A stretch of 5,951 bases of DNA. It comes from an uncultured Collinsella sp. (GTDB lineage: Bacteria > Actinomycetota > Coriobacteriia > Coriobacteriales > Coriobacteriaceae). Positions 5,788 to 5,951 of the stretch are shown one piece after another. The DNA is taken from positions 1-5,951 of the forward strand of contig CAJLAN010000113.1 of the NCBI GenBank assembly GCA_905204635.1, in the 5' to 3' direction. Every line of letters starts with the position of its first letter. Position 1 is the stretch's first letter. The translations under genes were made by a program, and so were the position numbers. The notes beneath the pieces are model-generated. The model was not told where the DNA came from. It worked only from the letters and a program-made list of their open reading frames with translations, and searched no databases.

Positions 5788-5870
5788 GGGCATCGAGTGG
5801 GGCGCCACTTTTAAGCTGGTCTCATGATTGTGACTGGTGTGGCGCACCAACCGATGCCCATTTTTTATTT
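5788..5870 (+). terminator. Terminator-like or attenuator structure inside the argC-argJ gap
   Basis: GGGCATCG (5788-5795) pairs exactly with CGATGCCC (5852-5859), and the sequence continues as ATTTTTTATTT (5860-5870), the form of an intrinsic terminator. Inside, GCGCCAC (5802-5808) pairs with GTGGCGC (5839-5845), and TGG (5798-5800) with CCA (5847-5849), giving a long imperfect hairpin of about 18 bp. Alternatively two small local hairpins can form: AGTGG-GGCG-CCACT (5796-5809) and TGGTG-TGGCG-CACCA (5835-5849). The element ends just before the argJ SD, with no room for a separate promoter after it. It must therefore be partial, conditional, or not a terminator in practice. Confidence 0.6.
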
Positions 5871-5875
5871 GATAT

Positions 5876-5881
5876 AAGGAG
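5876..5881 (+). promoter_or_regulatory. argJ ribosome binding site
   Basis: AAGGAG lies 11 nt before ATG 5893 and only 2 nt before an in-frame GTG at 5884. An in-frame TAA at 5875-5877 rules out any earlier start. The spacing favours ATG 5893, though it is longer than ideal. The site begins six bases after the T-rich tail of the upstream hairpin, so folding there could affect argJ translation too. Confidence 0.55.
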
Positions 5882-5892
5882 TCGTGGGGACG

Positions 5893-5951
5893 ATGAATAC
5901 CGACCTGATTGATATCAAGATTCGTGCCGTAGAGGGCGGCGTAACGGCGGG
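5893..5951 (+). CDS. argJ: ArgJ, glutamate/ornithine N-acetyltransferase (N-terminal fragment)
   Basis: Only the first 19 complete codons are present: MNTDLIDIKIRAVEGGVTA, cut by the window edge. The EGGVTA stretch is the characteristic N-terminal block of ArgJ, which normally continues into a GF-x-A-x-G region. ArgJ moves the acetyl group from N-acetylornithine to glutamate, recycling it. This makes the acetylated arginine pathway cyclic and removes the need for ArgE. Some ArgJ proteins also use acetyl-CoA, but the fragment cannot show which type this is. Its position directly after argC is the common argCJBD order and strengthens the call. Confidence 0.88.
   Translation, partial: MNTDLIDIKIRAVEGGVTA

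Noticed and set aside
5824..5877. A 17-codon open frame (ATG to TAA) in the argC-argJ gap, read as an arginine leader peptide
   Set aside because: It contains no arginine codons and has no convincing SD, and most of it lies in the hairpin. Its stop overlaps the argJ SD, so coupling is conceivable, but nothing positive supports translation.

Overview
The window reads as a chromosomal segment of a GC-rich bacterium (roughly 60% G+C by eye). The fused two-ATPase ECF transporter behind an FMN riboswitch, the argC-argJ order and the overall protein style suggest the class Coriobacteriia, probably Collinsella or a close relative. That assignment is an inference from family resemblance and was not tested by a search. 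All supported genes lie on the + strand, in two transcription units.

Unit 1 (about 17-4531) concerns riboflavin and flavins. An FMN riboswitch (17-199) ends only about 11 nt before the start codon of ribU, the riboflavin-binding S component of an ECF transporter. ribU overlaps by 4 nt a gene for a single-chain double ATPase (EcfA1 and EcfA2 fused), which overlaps ecfT, the transmembrane coupling protein, by 1 nt. Together these three genes encode a complete ECF importer under FMN control. After 30 nt come two tandem paralogous genes for small split-barrel proteins of the pyridoxamine 5'-phosphate oxidase-like family, whose usual cofactor is FMN or another flavin. A perfect 17-bp GC-rich hairpin (4468-4521) closes the unit.

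Unit 2 (about 4565 to the window end) is the start of an arginine biosynthesis operon. A pair of ArgR-type operator boxes, with centres 21 bp apart, lies upstream of argC (N-acetyl-gamma-glutamyl-phosphate reductase). argJ (ornithine/glutamate N-acetyltransferase) starts at the right edge and is cut by it. The 134-nt argC-argJ gap is not a plain spacer. It carries a large hairpin followed by a T-tract, just before the argJ ribosome binding site, and a competing pairing with the last codons of argC can be drawn. This is the least explained structure in the window.

No mobile elements, CRISPR arrays, tRNA or rRNA genes were seen. I found no clear novel multi-gene system. The points most worth checking are the internal argC-argJ terminator-like element, the enlarged riboswitch arm, and the link between the flavin-protein pair and the riboflavin importer.
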